A stretch of DNA of 64,000 nt from the NCBI GenBank assembly GCA_902729315.2, contig LR746268.1:4767501-4831500 (forward strand), written 5' to 3'. Position numbers and translations under genes: made by a program. A model generated the notes under the pieces. The model made no database searches and was not told the DNA's origin. It saw only the letters and a list, made by a program, of their open reading frames with translations. Below, piece after piece: positions 10,859 through 22,898 of the stretch. Origin of the DNA: Spirodela intermedia. Taxonomy: Eukaryota > Streptophyta > Magnoliopsida > Alismatales > Araceae. Position 1 is the first letter of the stretch, and the number at the start of each line of letters is the position of its first letter.

Positions 10859-13800
10859 ATGCAGCCGCAGGCGAGGGCGTTGGGTGGTGGAGGGAAGGCC
10901 ATGACGGGGCGGCTGTCAGTTTCTGTCCTCGTTATAGTGGCCTGCATTATGTGTCTCTTATCTACCATTAGCATTTACCGCGCGTTCAACAGTGTTGAGG
11001 TTAGGTCCTGTTGCTATCTTAATGAATTTACGTATTTCCGTAAGTCCTTCAGGTGGAAATCTGGGAGACTTGGCTCTTCTTATGCTCTGAATTAATTTGC
11101 ACTGCCTATTGCTTTATCTCCTGTGTCTATTTCGGGTGAAAGTGTGAAAGATTGAAAAAATTGTGGGTAAGTGTGTGGAGTGTGGGTTCTTGGAGTCATA
11201 AAGGGCTTACTGTGTGCCTGTAATCCTATCTTGAAATGCAAATAGAGACCAACGTACACAAATCTTTACAGTGATGGAAAATGGAAGAGATCTGGTTATC
11301 TTATTGCATAATCTTGGTGATGTAAGTGTATGAGGTTGGTTTAGGAGAAAACTCATGAGCGACAATATCCAGCATGTCCTCAGTGCAGGGCAATTCATGA
11401 GTTCTTGTCAGATGCACCAATTTTCTTGCGGATGATTACATCCCAGCTTTTCATCGCCAATATCTTTATTTTTGAACAAAATATGGCCGCAAGATTTCTA
11501 GTAACCTATTGTCATGAAGTTAAGCTGTACGATCACTTGAGCTGCGTCATTACTTGGTAGGCCATGAAATAGGTTCCCTCTTGAGAGGTTCTACCACTGC
11601 AGCCAAGAGTGTTACACGTGACTATGCTACAGACTGTCCTCCCAGACAGGACTACACTAAATCTGCATGATGTCATGGATATAGTACTTGGTTGCCAGTT
11701 TTCAGTCGAAGGTGATGACACGATTTTAGGTTCACTTTTATCTGATTATGGACATAAGACTAAGCATAAACCGAACCAATAATCAAAACAATATTGATGT
11801 TCATCACATTTTCTATGTGACCATTATTTTGCATTTATGTTTGATCATGTGATTTCTTCTGAGCACCTGTATGTCTATCAAAAAATATGATTTAAAAATA
11901 GAAGAACTGGGCTTCAATTCTGGTATTGTTACATCACTGAACTATGCTAATTACTAGTTCACAGCTAAATTCATCCTCAATAAGATTCCTCTTCATTCTA
12001 TGCTTTATAATTTGAGGCAATTAGTGAAATGACTGGTATCAAGCTCGAGTGATTGCCAAATTTCTTGATCCAATTAGAAAAATGTGATAGCCCTTCAAAT
12101 TTTCAAATATTCATCGTTAACATAGTAAGAGGGCTGAATCAGAACTGAACATTTCTTTTCCGATTTTTTGGGCCTAGTTGTTGCATCATTTTGACAATTA
12201 TTGGTTTTTGAACTGCTTGAAGAAATTATAATTTCTATTTGGAAGCAACCTAACTTGAGAATGGTGTTTGTGGTCAGAGTATCTGTTACAAAAAAAAATC
12301 CTGCTTTCTGTTTCATTGGAAATGCACCTATTCCAGTGTTGGATATTTTTTCAGTTAAATTATCATATCTTAAAGAAGTGGTACTGACAAGATCTTCAGT
12401 AAAACAACTAAGTATATCCCTAGCTAGATATCTACTGTGAATTGGCTTCCGCTTGATTCAATATGAATTGCAAATGAAGAACTTCTTATCAAAAAAATAA
12501 GATTTCTTGCTTTTCTTTTGCCAATTGTACTCCTATTTCACTCTGAATATGAGAACCTTGGGTATATAGCGTTTATACCTATTTGCAGTCTGTTGTCTAT
12601 TTTTTGTACTGTGCATAATATATTTTTCTATTTTCTGGTTTCTAAATCTCGCTTATTTCTGTTTGGAAATCATTTTAGGATTTGGATTTGGATAAGCTTT
12701 GGCAAACTGCTCCTTCTGGGGGTTGGAAACCTTCATCTGCTCCAAGATCAAACTGGCCTCGTATGTGAATTTTTCTGAAAGTGGATGGTGCATGCTTCCT
12801 GTCATTTATGTTGAAGAACTATCTATCTTTCGTTCTTTTTTCCAGCTCCCCCAGAAGAGACCAATGGATATGTACGAGTTCGGTGCAATGGTGGCTTAGT
12901 TCAACAGCGCAGTGCGGTATGTTTAGCTGTTCATAATAATTTACGCTCCTGATGACCTTTTAGTTTATCAGGCAGATTTATGAAACAGTAAAGCATTTTT
13001 GCCTTTCTTTGTAAATGTCACAATTCATTTGTTGTTGTTGACAACCTTTGTGGAAGTCACATTTTCGTTATTTTAGTTATTTTTTCAAAATGTAAATTTC
13101 TCAATTCATTCGATTAAATTTGAATAACAGGTATACAAATCAGGGAGAAATGCCGTCCTGATCATAAAATTTTTGTTTAGTAAAACTAAAACGTGTTCAT
13201 TTCAATAAATTCCTTCACTTACCCATCTTCTGCATGAGAGCCAGGTCATTTAGGTTCCTCCTGCTCTCGTGCCAGTTATTTAACTTTTTTTTCCTATGCT
13301 AGATTGTATTGCTTTCTCATCATATACGTCGCAGGACTTGGGTATTAACATATGCTCTACAAGTTGCTGTCTTATTTAACCCAATAGGCGCTGTCCGATT
13401 ATGTCACTAGTTAAAGTGGGGCCTGAGTTTTAGACATCTAATTTGAAGGCATTTGCAACCAGCCTCAGTGAAACACTCATAATGCCACAACTGATAACCG
13501 CTACAATTGGAAAATTCACAGCAGTCACACTCATGGAAGTGGTGGACTTCTCCTGCTTTTTATTGAAAGTTGTAAAGTTGAAATGGCGAACCAACTATTT
13601 CAGGCTTTCACAAAATCTCAACTTTCTCTCATTCCCTATTGTATTTGTGATTGATGCTTCTCCTACAGTTTATGATCATATACTTGGCATTTAATTATTT
13701 CCCATTATTTGCCCGTACTACGAAAATTTAAGGAAACCTGGATGGTTCGAGGCATCAAATTTTCACTTTCTAGTCTTGCCGGCAATTGGTTTCCTTAAAG

Positions 13801-16800
13801 TTCTTTTTCCCTCATATCTTCAATTCATTTTTTTAGTAAAGCTCTGTCTGACTTAGGAATCCCAAGCGATCCCATTTTATCCTCTTTTCTCTTTTTACTC
13901 TTAAATCAAAGCCCTTCTCTTATCTTTAGCTTAGGTGCTCCCTTGCCATTTTGATTAGAAACTTTCCAGAACTAAAGATCTTCCCATAGATTGAATCCTC
14001 TTTTCTATCGTCTGTGGAATTTTGAAAGCATATAGGGTTGTTAATAACGACTTTGATGGACTTTTCGCCATCAGCCAACCAAATGCTTTATCATTTTTCT
14101 GTGACCCTTTATAATTATGATCTTTAATGATATTTTTTTCGTTGTATCTTCAGTTGTGAGAAATTCCGAATGTTTTAGCCTCTAGGTTTTCCTGTCTAAG
14201 GAATTCTTCAAATGGTGAATACTATTTGGAAACATTTGGCTGGAAGTGGCTATTGTATATCTGTCACACTCTCTTTCCATTTTCAAGTTGAAATTGTCAG
14301 ACAACATCAGTTTAGAAAAATAAGAAGCAGAGTAGTGTTTAGTAGGCTTGCCATATACTTCCAGGGGTGCTCATAAATTTACTGTATTTCATATATAAGT
14401 ATAATTTATCGGAATATAGAAAAGGCTTGGGTTTGCCACTTGTTAAATCGTTTTTCTTCAAACCGCTGTGGTTGTTCTTGTGAGCTAAATGATAGTGCAT
14501 AAGAGTTCAGAATAAGCACGGTTCGTAGGGGAAATGGTAGAAAAATCTCATTTTGGGTACACTGAGTCTGTGACATAGTGTACTACATCTTGGTGTAGGC
14601 TTCGGTTCTTGTTTATACAGAAAATTTTGTAGATTTTTTTCAAATAAAATATTAATGTGGGACCACCTGCTTTCTAAAAAGTTCGTGAAAGTAGAGAAAA
14701 ATTCAACCATTAGATTGGCTACTGTCATCAGTTAGATCAATAAATATTAAGGATACGTTACACTAATCTTAGAGATGATGAAAATCTACCAGCTGCCTTA
14801 ATCTCTTGTAGTCCTTGATGTCCTATCTGATTCATAGATACTTCAAACTGCTATTTAGCTTCATTTGAGGACACTTTAATTTCGATGCTCTGAAATAAAC
14901 AGCAGACGAGGAAGAAGAGAAAAGGGGATGGTGTTCACATCGTGTATTATGCATCCTCCGAGAAAGGTCCTTCATCTACTTCTTCAATCTCGGTCATCTT
15001 CCCACTCCTTCAGTTTGGTTGTGCCACCTCTTGAGTGAGGAGAGTACCGAACCCCGATTTCAATCATTAGACCCAATGAATACACGAATTTTATGCGTAT
15101 GCTTCACCCAAACAGGATTAGGCTGATTATATGCTCTTGCAGAGTTCATGCTGTCAAATTAAACCTCTTCCAGAGGGGATTAGATGACAGAGTAGTCGCA
15201 CTAAACTAATGGCGTTTATACTACTGCCCCTCCATACAAGTAAAAAAATGTATTGTTGATGTACACGTCAGTATGCAGCCAAACCAAGAATAAAGACGCA
15301 ATTCGTTGGGGTGGTGGGGAAATACAAAAATGTGTTGATGTATTTGTTTTTTTTTTTTTTTTTTGATACGACAAAGACGATCTGATAGACAAGTTTAGCT
15401 ACACAACAAGCATATGTAGTTTAAGCTGCCATATGCAAGATATATTTAAATAATCAAAAGTTTTTTTTCAATGAGAAATTTCAATGAGAAATTTCAGCTG
15501 TGGTTAATGCTTGCTTTTTTCCCTGTGTGAGAAAATAAATATGTTCTTTCTTTTCTCCAGATATGCAATGCAGTTGTTGCTGCAAGAATCATGAATGCTA
15601 CACTGGTGTTACCTGAATTAGATACCAACGCATTCTGGCATGATGACAGGTATTCGTTCCTTTATGTTATTTGACTGTATTAAGGCCATTAATCTTCCCT
15701 TTTTGGCGGATGGGAATTGCAAAATCATTTTCCCCCGAAGTGAGAAACGGTGTGGTCACTTCTACCTCTTGTTGATAAGGAATTCATTTCTCATCTCTTT
15801 CCTGTGGTGCAAACCACTGAATCCGCGTTGTCCGCTGGTTTTTTTTCAGTAAGAGTGGTTTAAAGAGTTAAAAGCCTATTGTTCTTAGATAGACACCTTG
15901 CAAAGCCACGGATATGATCGGCAAGAATGTAAACGTTAGTTATCGGCCAGTAACAGTAATGAAAAATTGACGGCATGCTTGTATCAGCTGGCGTATGTGA
16001 GTATCCATTTGTGTTCATTCAAGAACCTAGAATGCATAGCTTGCTATAATTCTGCATTTCTTAGACTGCAAAGGGAACGATGAGGAGTGTTTCTTGCTGA
16101 TTTGTTCTTGTTGGACATTTTGCCGGAATTATTCTGCATTTATATTTTCAACAAAATGGTCACGCACGTGCTTTCCAGTTTAATCATAAACTCCATGACA
16201 AGGATGTATCAACCATCACTTCTCACCGTGTCTACCTGTGCTTGTGGTTAGATCAAGGATGTATCGACCATATCGACCATCACTTCTTACTGGGTCTTAA
16301 GAATTTAAGAACGTCTTTTAATTTGCGTAGGAGTACCTCATGACTGACAGTTTTTGATATAAACAACGTCTTCTGTACTCAGTGGTTTTTCAGGTACCTA
16401 CGATGTGGAACATTTTATTAAATCTCTGAGATATGATGTGAAAGTTGTGGAAAGACTGCCTGAAATCGATTCGAAAGGAAGAACTAAGAAGAGAAAGTCC
16501 TATCAGGTAAGATATCATACTAATTACCTTGATATGATAACATGATATGGTTAGGGCATGGCAGAGAATTCTGTACCAACTCTACTATTCATTTGACGTT
16601 ATGCCTAAATATGCTGTATATGATTTCAGATTCGCCCACCCAGAGACGCTTCCCCTCATTGGTATGCAACTGAGGCACTGGAGAAATTGAAGAAACATGG
16701 GTCTGTTTATCTTACACCCTTTTCTCATCGCCTGGCCGAAGAGCTTGGTGATCCTGAACTGCAAAGGCTGAGATGCCGAGTTAATTACCATGCGCTCAAG

Positions 16801-17925
16801 TTTAAGACTCACATTATGGAACTGAGCAATGCCATAGTGAATAAGCTACGAGCGGAGGGACGTTTCATGGCAATTCACCTTCGATTTGAGCTGGATATGC
16901 TGGCTTTCGCAGGGTACGAGCTTTTTCCCATACTCTTGCACTCTGGAATCGTTCATTCTCAGGAAGTTTCTGGCAAATTTTGAATGACGAACCGTCTCCA
17001 GCTTCAAACGTGCTCATTCCGAATCTCTTTATTCTTCATTTTTGTGTGTTTTTTCTTCTCAAAAACTCGCAGATGCTTCAAAATATTCTCACCTGAGGAA
17101 CAGAAGATCCTTGTCAAGTACCGGAAGGAGAATTTCGCAGACAAAGAACTAGACCACGAGGCCAGGAGAGCCATGGGAAAGTGCCCATTAACTCCAGAGG
17201 AGGTATTCTTCTCTACTCTCTCTCTCTCTCTCTGAGCTGAAGGAGTGGTGCATGAAGTTTTTGACTTTGGAGTATCCGTATCCGTATCCGTCCTTTCCCT
17301 GCAGGTGGGTCTCATCCTGCGGGCCCTGGGGTTCGACAACAACACCAGGATCTTCCTCGCCGTCGGCGACCTGTTCGGAGGGTACCGCTTCTTGAAGCCG
17401 ATGAAGGACCTGTTCCCCCGTATCGACAACCACAGCTCGGTGAGCGTCATGCAAGGGATCGACGATACCACCAAGGGCCTTCTGGGCTCCGCCGTTGACT
17501 ACATGGTCTGCCTCCTCTCCGACATCTTCCTCCCCACCTACGACGGCCCCAGCAACTTTGCCAACAACCTCATGGGCCACCGCCTCTACTACGGCTTCCG
17601 CACCATCCTCCGCCCCGACAGGAAGGACCTCGCCCCCATCTTCATCGACCGGGAGAGGGGCCGCGCCGCCTACTTCGAGTCCCGGGTCCGGCGGGTCATG
17701 GCCAGCACCAACGTCGGCGGCCCTCGCTGGCGTGTGCCGAAGGAGTCCTTCTACACCAATCCATGGCCGGAGTGCTTCTGCCAGACGCCGGCGAGGTACC
17801 CCGCCGACGCCTGCCCGGCCGACGACGCGCTGGAGCCGCTGGACGACGGCCTCCTCGGCGAAAACGGCGGCAGAGCGGCGGCGTCCAACCGGACGGAGGT
17901 AAATTCCGGCCCCGACGATGAATGA
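10859..17925 (+). CDS. Plant O-fucosyltransferase family protein (GT106-type)
   Basis: Type II Golgi membrane protein of the plant O-fucosyltransferase family; members modify proteins or cell-wall polymers, and the substrate here is unknown. Exons: 10859-10999, 12679-12760, 12846-12916, 15561-15649, 16383-16506, 16630-16913, 17073-17202, 17305-17925, all GT-AG with matching phases, giving 513 residues. Residues 19-40 are a signal anchor. Then come RVRCNGGLVQQR (about 86-97), ICNAVVAARIMNATLVLPEL (99-118), the GDP-fucose-region motif IHLRFELDMLAF (251-262) and the LTPEEVG block. Exon 8 is markedly GC-rich (about 17305-17900), unlike the AT-rich upstream exons. Intron 3 is the longest, about 2.6 kb. 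Tail-to-tail with the At3g27210-like gene. Confidence 0.93.
15348..15364. repeat. Poly-T run and a 14-bp tandem repeat in O-fucosyltransferase intron 3
   Basis: A T homopolymer of about 18 bases. About 110 bp further (15468-15496) a unit of about 14 bp, tcaatgagaaattt, occurs twice in tandem. Both lie in intron 3, shortly before exon 4. Confidence 0.8.
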
Positions 17926-18234
17926 TGCGATCGAGAGGACCGAACGTCCTTCTTCGTTTCGCTGCTGGAGTTTGGCGTTGACTTTGGTTCGTCGGCGTCG
18001 TCTATTCTTAACTCGCCATTTGTTTGTGTATAAAAGCATGGAAAGAGATCCTAAATCGGATTCTCCTCTGATTTTGGAAAGAGCCCTCGCAGAGCATGAC
18101 TAAGCCACGAAGCGTATTTCTGTGGCTCCTTGAAATAATTTTGGTAACCAGGAGGTTATCTCGCATCTTGGCAGAACGGATATCCATTGTTTGAAATTCT
18201 AGACGGGCAGTGCTCCACGAGGAGAACAAGATAC

Positions 18235-18291
<57 letters not shown>

Positions 18292-18604
18292 AAATACACA
18301 GGCAGGGGCCTGAATGCTTTTTTGAGGGCTGCTTACGGAGCCCATGTACTCAAAGCGCAGAAGCTGTGTCTTCTCACCAAAGAAAAAAAAAAAAAAAAAA
18401 CTTCGTATGAGCATGCAACTCTCCTCTGTACAAACAGCCAGCCAATTCACAGCCTGCCCCAGCATTCAGTCCCATCACAAGTCCATAAAAGCGCAGCCAA
18501 AGAGAGAACCAGCACTTTGAGAGGCGAAGATTACTTTCGCTTCTAAGAGATGCAAAATGATAGTCCCCCCCCAGTGATGGGCACCCAGAGCTAGGAGACC
18601 CCCT
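17926..18604. other. Convergent 3' flank with (CT)n tract
   Basis: Between the O-fucosyltransferase stop and the At3g27210-like stop. It contains an uninterrupted (CT)n of about 54 bp at 18237-18290 and an A run near 18383-18400. No gene seen. Confidence 0.7.
18237..18290. repeat. (CT)27 microsatellite
   Basis: Uninterrupted CT dinucleotide tract between two convergent genes. Confidence 0.97.
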
Positions 18605-21143
18605 TTATTTCTTCCTCTCGGCGAAGTTGAGGCTGTGAGTCAGACTGGGCAGGCAGCAATGCGTGGCCTTCTCTCCTCCTTCCTCCTCATCAGGGACAGA
18701 TTTTGGGAGCTGAACTGGGTTAGCCCCCTTTGGGATCCCACCGGGTTGTGGCCTTCCTTCAGCAGCACCACTTCCCGGCCCTGCAGGTTCCCCGGGCGGG
18801 TTCTCCTGGAATAATTCAGCCAGCTTCTTCCGAGGAGAGGGCTCGGGTTGGGATTCTGGAAACCCATTCGTGTAGATCTTGTTGCCAAATCCTTTCCCCG
18901 TTTGGTAGTTTGGAGTGCTTCCACGAGACGGCGTAAAATCTGAAAATCAGAGCAAAAATGGCGTTTCTACAGTCAATTCAGCAGTTCCAAACGTCTCAAG
19001 AACGGTCCCATACTGATTACTATTCATATTTCCTGTGAAATAGTCCCACTTTGCCTATTATAGAAACAAACCTGTGATAGTAAAGATATGTTGTCCACAT
19101 GAGAAAGCCCAAGAATATTCCCGTACTGATTATGCCAGAAATAAAGTCTTGAATATGAAAAAGCGTCTCGGAAAGACATTATTTTTTATTTAGAAGGGCA
19201 AATAATTATTCCACCCATGTGGTACTTCGTTAGGGCTATTGGGCAGGAAGATCCAGCGCAAAACCGATGACCAACGATTGGGATTAGGAATTGGTCACAA
19301 CTATCTAACATAATATGAGATTGCTCATAATCCATGTGAAAGAGTCAGACTATCCAACTCAAAGCCAATTTGCAATTTTTAGAGTGAACCCATCGATTTT
19401 GATCGCAAGACATTAATAAATATTAAAATATTACTTTGCTAATTATGGTATAATCCTAATTTTCAGGCTCATAATCAATGGGAAAGAATCAAACCATCAG
19501 ACCCAAACCCGGCTGACGATGAGCAGAGTGACCAGTAAGCATTTATTTAAATCGCAAGATATTGAGTTATTTTTTCTGATACAAGTAAGCAAGCAGAGTC
19601 CTAACCTCCATTCACACTGTAAAAGTCCTCGCAATCGGATTCCAGCCATGCCTGGGAATCAAAGAAGATCTCATCCCTGCTGCCTGCAACATACGCACAC
19701 GAAGACTCGTCAAATACAAGCCCACGCATCCCAGTTTCTATAACTGGACCACAAGCAACACACGTCTCAGGAAAATCAGTCGAATCAGGCCCAAGAATTT
19801 TCCTTTTTGGGTACTCAGTCTGGTCTAGTTTAACATGGAGTTAGTTGCCCAGATGGCCAATTAAGTTGAGATCCTTTGGTCGTAGGTTTGCAACCATCCC
19901 CAGACGAAAAATTTCAAGTCCACTATACAATAATATATGCTATTTAGCTAAAAGAAAGCTGACGCGTTGATCTAAAAAAAATAATCTTAGGAAAAGAGAT
20001 CATTGATGGTGGCTAGCAGACGCTTGGCAAGATGTCAGCCAAAATAGAAAAAAAAAAATTCGGGCACTTGAACTAAAAGAAGATGAGTTGCAGGAGAGCT
20101 TAGAACAGGGGAGAATGAGCAGGGCCTCAGGATGTTGAAAGAAAACTAGAGACGAACTCCGACTTCAGAAATTCATTCATACATAAAATAAATGAAAAAC
20201 CCAAAATGTTTTGCAGTTTTGGATTTGCCCTCCTCATCCTCAAACCGCGAGTGAATACCGTGTGCCATTATATATAAATTTTTTTCTTTTAATTCAAAGA
20301 ATAGAGCTCGTTCACAGTTTCCACAAGTCTTACAGAGAGAAAGCGGTATCAGTAAACTGCCGCAGGTTTTAGCATGATCATCATACTCGATTATCGTGAA
20401 ACAGGAAGGAAACTTGGATTCTAGAAGTCAACCCAGGGACCATCATTGTCTGCAGATACGGGTCAAGGCAAAGCATGAAGGATGAAGAGCTTAAACACAA
20501 GGGACGATCACGAGCCCCATTAGTTTGGACACTCGGGCTGGGTGATCTCGAGCCCAAAAATCGTCTCCTCGAATCAAAGATTCTACCGGTTCATATCACT
20601 CGAATGCACCGTGGAGAAGGTCTCATATCTCCTCCTGATCGCATATGCCCTTATAGGCAACTTTCATGAAGCACAAGTCGAGCAAAATTATCTTTCGAAG
20701 AATCAAAACCTTCGGGAGTCGGGTAAGAAATCGCCCATCGATCCCATCTTAATGAAAGGAATCATAGTGAAATGAAACGGATTAACGAAGGAATATGTGG
20801 TAGAAATCCCCATTTTGTTCCCTTCTCAATCTAATACAAAGAGAGGATCAAGAAAAGCCATCGTCGATCGCCAAAGCAACCATGTCACGCAGTTGTATTC
20901 AATCAAATGGAGAACTATTGGAGAGATGGAAGCAAAGAGAAGATAGTCCGTACCGAAGCTCGGGCTCCAGCGTGCCGACGCGGCGTCCACCTGCTTGGTC
21001 TTGCCGTCATCGAGCTCACCGGCGGCGGCGCACTCTACTCCCTTGGGGTGAGACGGAGGAGGGTACGCCTTCTTGGTGCCGACGGCCAGCCGAAACCTCA
21101 TGTTGGACTTCGGATCCCTGTGGATGGAGACACAGGTGCCCAT
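18605..21143 (-). CDS. At3g27210-like small N-myristoylated protein
   Basis: Homologue of a plant-specific family of unknown function (Arabidopsis At3g27210 type). Exons: 21143-20954, 19683-19606, 18939-18605, joined in phase 1 at both introns, total 200 residues. The N terminus MGTCVS has Gly2 for N-myristoylation and Cys4 for palmitoylation, so plasma-membrane attachment is likely. Exon 2 carries FFDSQAWLESDCEDFYSVNG and exon 3 begins with the family block DFTPSRGSTP. The C terminus has the conserved CCLPSL motif and ends AERKK. The ATG at 21143 was chosen because the family starts MG-C-V; the frame stays open upstream to 21257 but that part is not family-like. A GA microsatellite lies 200 bp upstream. 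Confidence 0.85.
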
Positions 21144-21340
21144 CCCCGACGAACCCTCTCTCAGATAATTCTCGAGCAGCGACGGAAGCCCCCTCGTCTC
21201 CCCCCTAATGGAGTTTTCCAATAGTAATTCGTGGCGGCTTGCAGGCGGAGGGTTCAACCCGATTTACGAGGGGATCAGAGGAGTCATTGTCGACGAGAAC
21301 ACAACAGCATCTTTCTCGCAGAGGAATAAAACGGACACCG

Positions 21341-21341
21341 C

Positions 21342-21400
<59 letters not shown>

Positions 21401-21417
21401 AGAGAGAGAGAGAGAGG
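21341..21417. repeat. (GA)n microsatellite upstream of the At3g27210-like gene
   Basis: About 77 bp of GA with two GGGA interruptions, about 200 bp upstream of the start codon; on the gene's sense strand it reads CT. Confidence 0.95.
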
Positions 21418-22482
21418 CGGGGTGGTGAGTAAGAAGAGGCGGCCTGAATGCGAAGCTACTGTGCTTCATCTGCCTCCACTGAGGGACCCTGTACGTTGCA
21501 TCAGCTTCTTCCACCTCCGCGGGCCCACGGGAAGAGAAAAAGTTGACGGCGACGAATCCGGCGATGAGGAAGGACGAAGAATTAATTATATGGAAAAAAA
21601 ATGATACTTTTCTCAAGATCGTGGATAAATATTGGCGCCCCCGCTCCCCCAAATATCCCGATCAAACGCAGAATACCGACAAAACCAGACACGTCGCTGC
21701 CCAGGGCGGCGGCCGCCCCGCGTATGAGCTATCAGTCGACGACGGCGGTGGGCGAAACCGGCCGACGCCGAAAACCGCGCTGCCATTGATGAGCTCTGAA
21801 GCCCTCTGTCCTCGCGTTGACTTTGTTTTGAAATTAATTGGAAAATCCTTCCTCCATCGTACGGTGTTTTTTCAGAAGAAAAATGGTTGTGTTCATCCGC
21901 TGCCCACGTTTAATTAATAATGGAAAATTCTTTGGAGATATGGGAGAGCTGGGACTGGCGAGTTGACTAAGCCGTCAGGTTGTCGGCTATGACTCATCCG
22001 CAGGTTTTTAAATTTTGTCTTGACTCGTGTTAGCCCAACATGGACGACGTGTAAGCTGGCAACCCATTAAGGCGGCTGACGGGTAGGAAAAATCTGCCGC
22101 CGAATTACATGGACCTTTGGCTTGTCCTCAAATTAGCACGTGCCGCCATAAGAATCCACGGATTCACCCGTTGACCAGTGAACAGAGTTTGTGGCTGACC
22201 TAACTTGAGGTGCTCGTGGGCCGAATTACCCCAATACCACAACCGACTGGGCCCATTTGTTAATGTAACATCCAGCCCATAGCAGTGATGTTTGGGTGGA
22301 AATTGTACGTAGTGGTCCTCAATTCCTGTGGTCCGCCAGGGCGACGGGAGCACCGTGGACCCTTCCGAGGTTGGGCGGCGCCGCCGCAGGCCGGGGACCA
22401 CTCGTCGTTCTGTCGGAACGTTGACGAGAGGGAGCCGTCCCAAAGCACAGGACATGCAAGCTCACTGGTCGCCGGTCCCCCA

Positions 22483-22488
<6 letters not shown>

Positions 22489-22524
<36 letters not shown>
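22489..22524. repeat. (CT)n microsatellite
   Basis: About 36 bp CT tract in the intergenic region between the At3g27210-like gene and the hydrolase. Confidence 0.95.
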
Positions 22525-22526
<2 letters not shown>

Positions 22527-22898
22527 GTATGTTTCTATCTACCTCCCTTTGCCTCTACACTCCCACAGGCCCATGAAGCACCAGGCCAAGTTGAACGTTT
22601 TTTGGCAAAAAATAATCAAGAGAAGAAAATTAATTGCCCATCGGTTTCGGTTTTCGTATGATATTTTCATAGCATAAGACATGAAGCGGATTAAATTATT
22701 AAATAATTATTAATCATCACTGATTTCATATTATCCATGAGTCAATACACTTCTGAAGTCAATGTCAATGGGACTTTCCAAACACGGCTGGTGTAATGGG
22801 CTAGCATGGTTTGGGCTTCATCATCTTGGGCCTGACTTGGGCTTTGGCACGCCAGCCCATTAAAGCCAAAACCATCATCTTCTTATCCCCTACCTGAG

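Larger units (their letters stand above)
21144..22898. other. Intergenic region upstream of the At3g27210-like gene
   Basis: Between the At3g27210-like start and the hydrolase stop. It holds a (GA)n tract at 21341-21417, a (CT)n tract at 22489-22524 and GC-rich sequence at 22320-22470. Frames over 100 codons here run through the simple repeats and resemble nothing I know. Confidence 0.6.

Noticed and set aside
17188-18039. 283-codon minus-strand frame
   Set aside because: Antisense to exon 8 of the O-fucosyltransferase.
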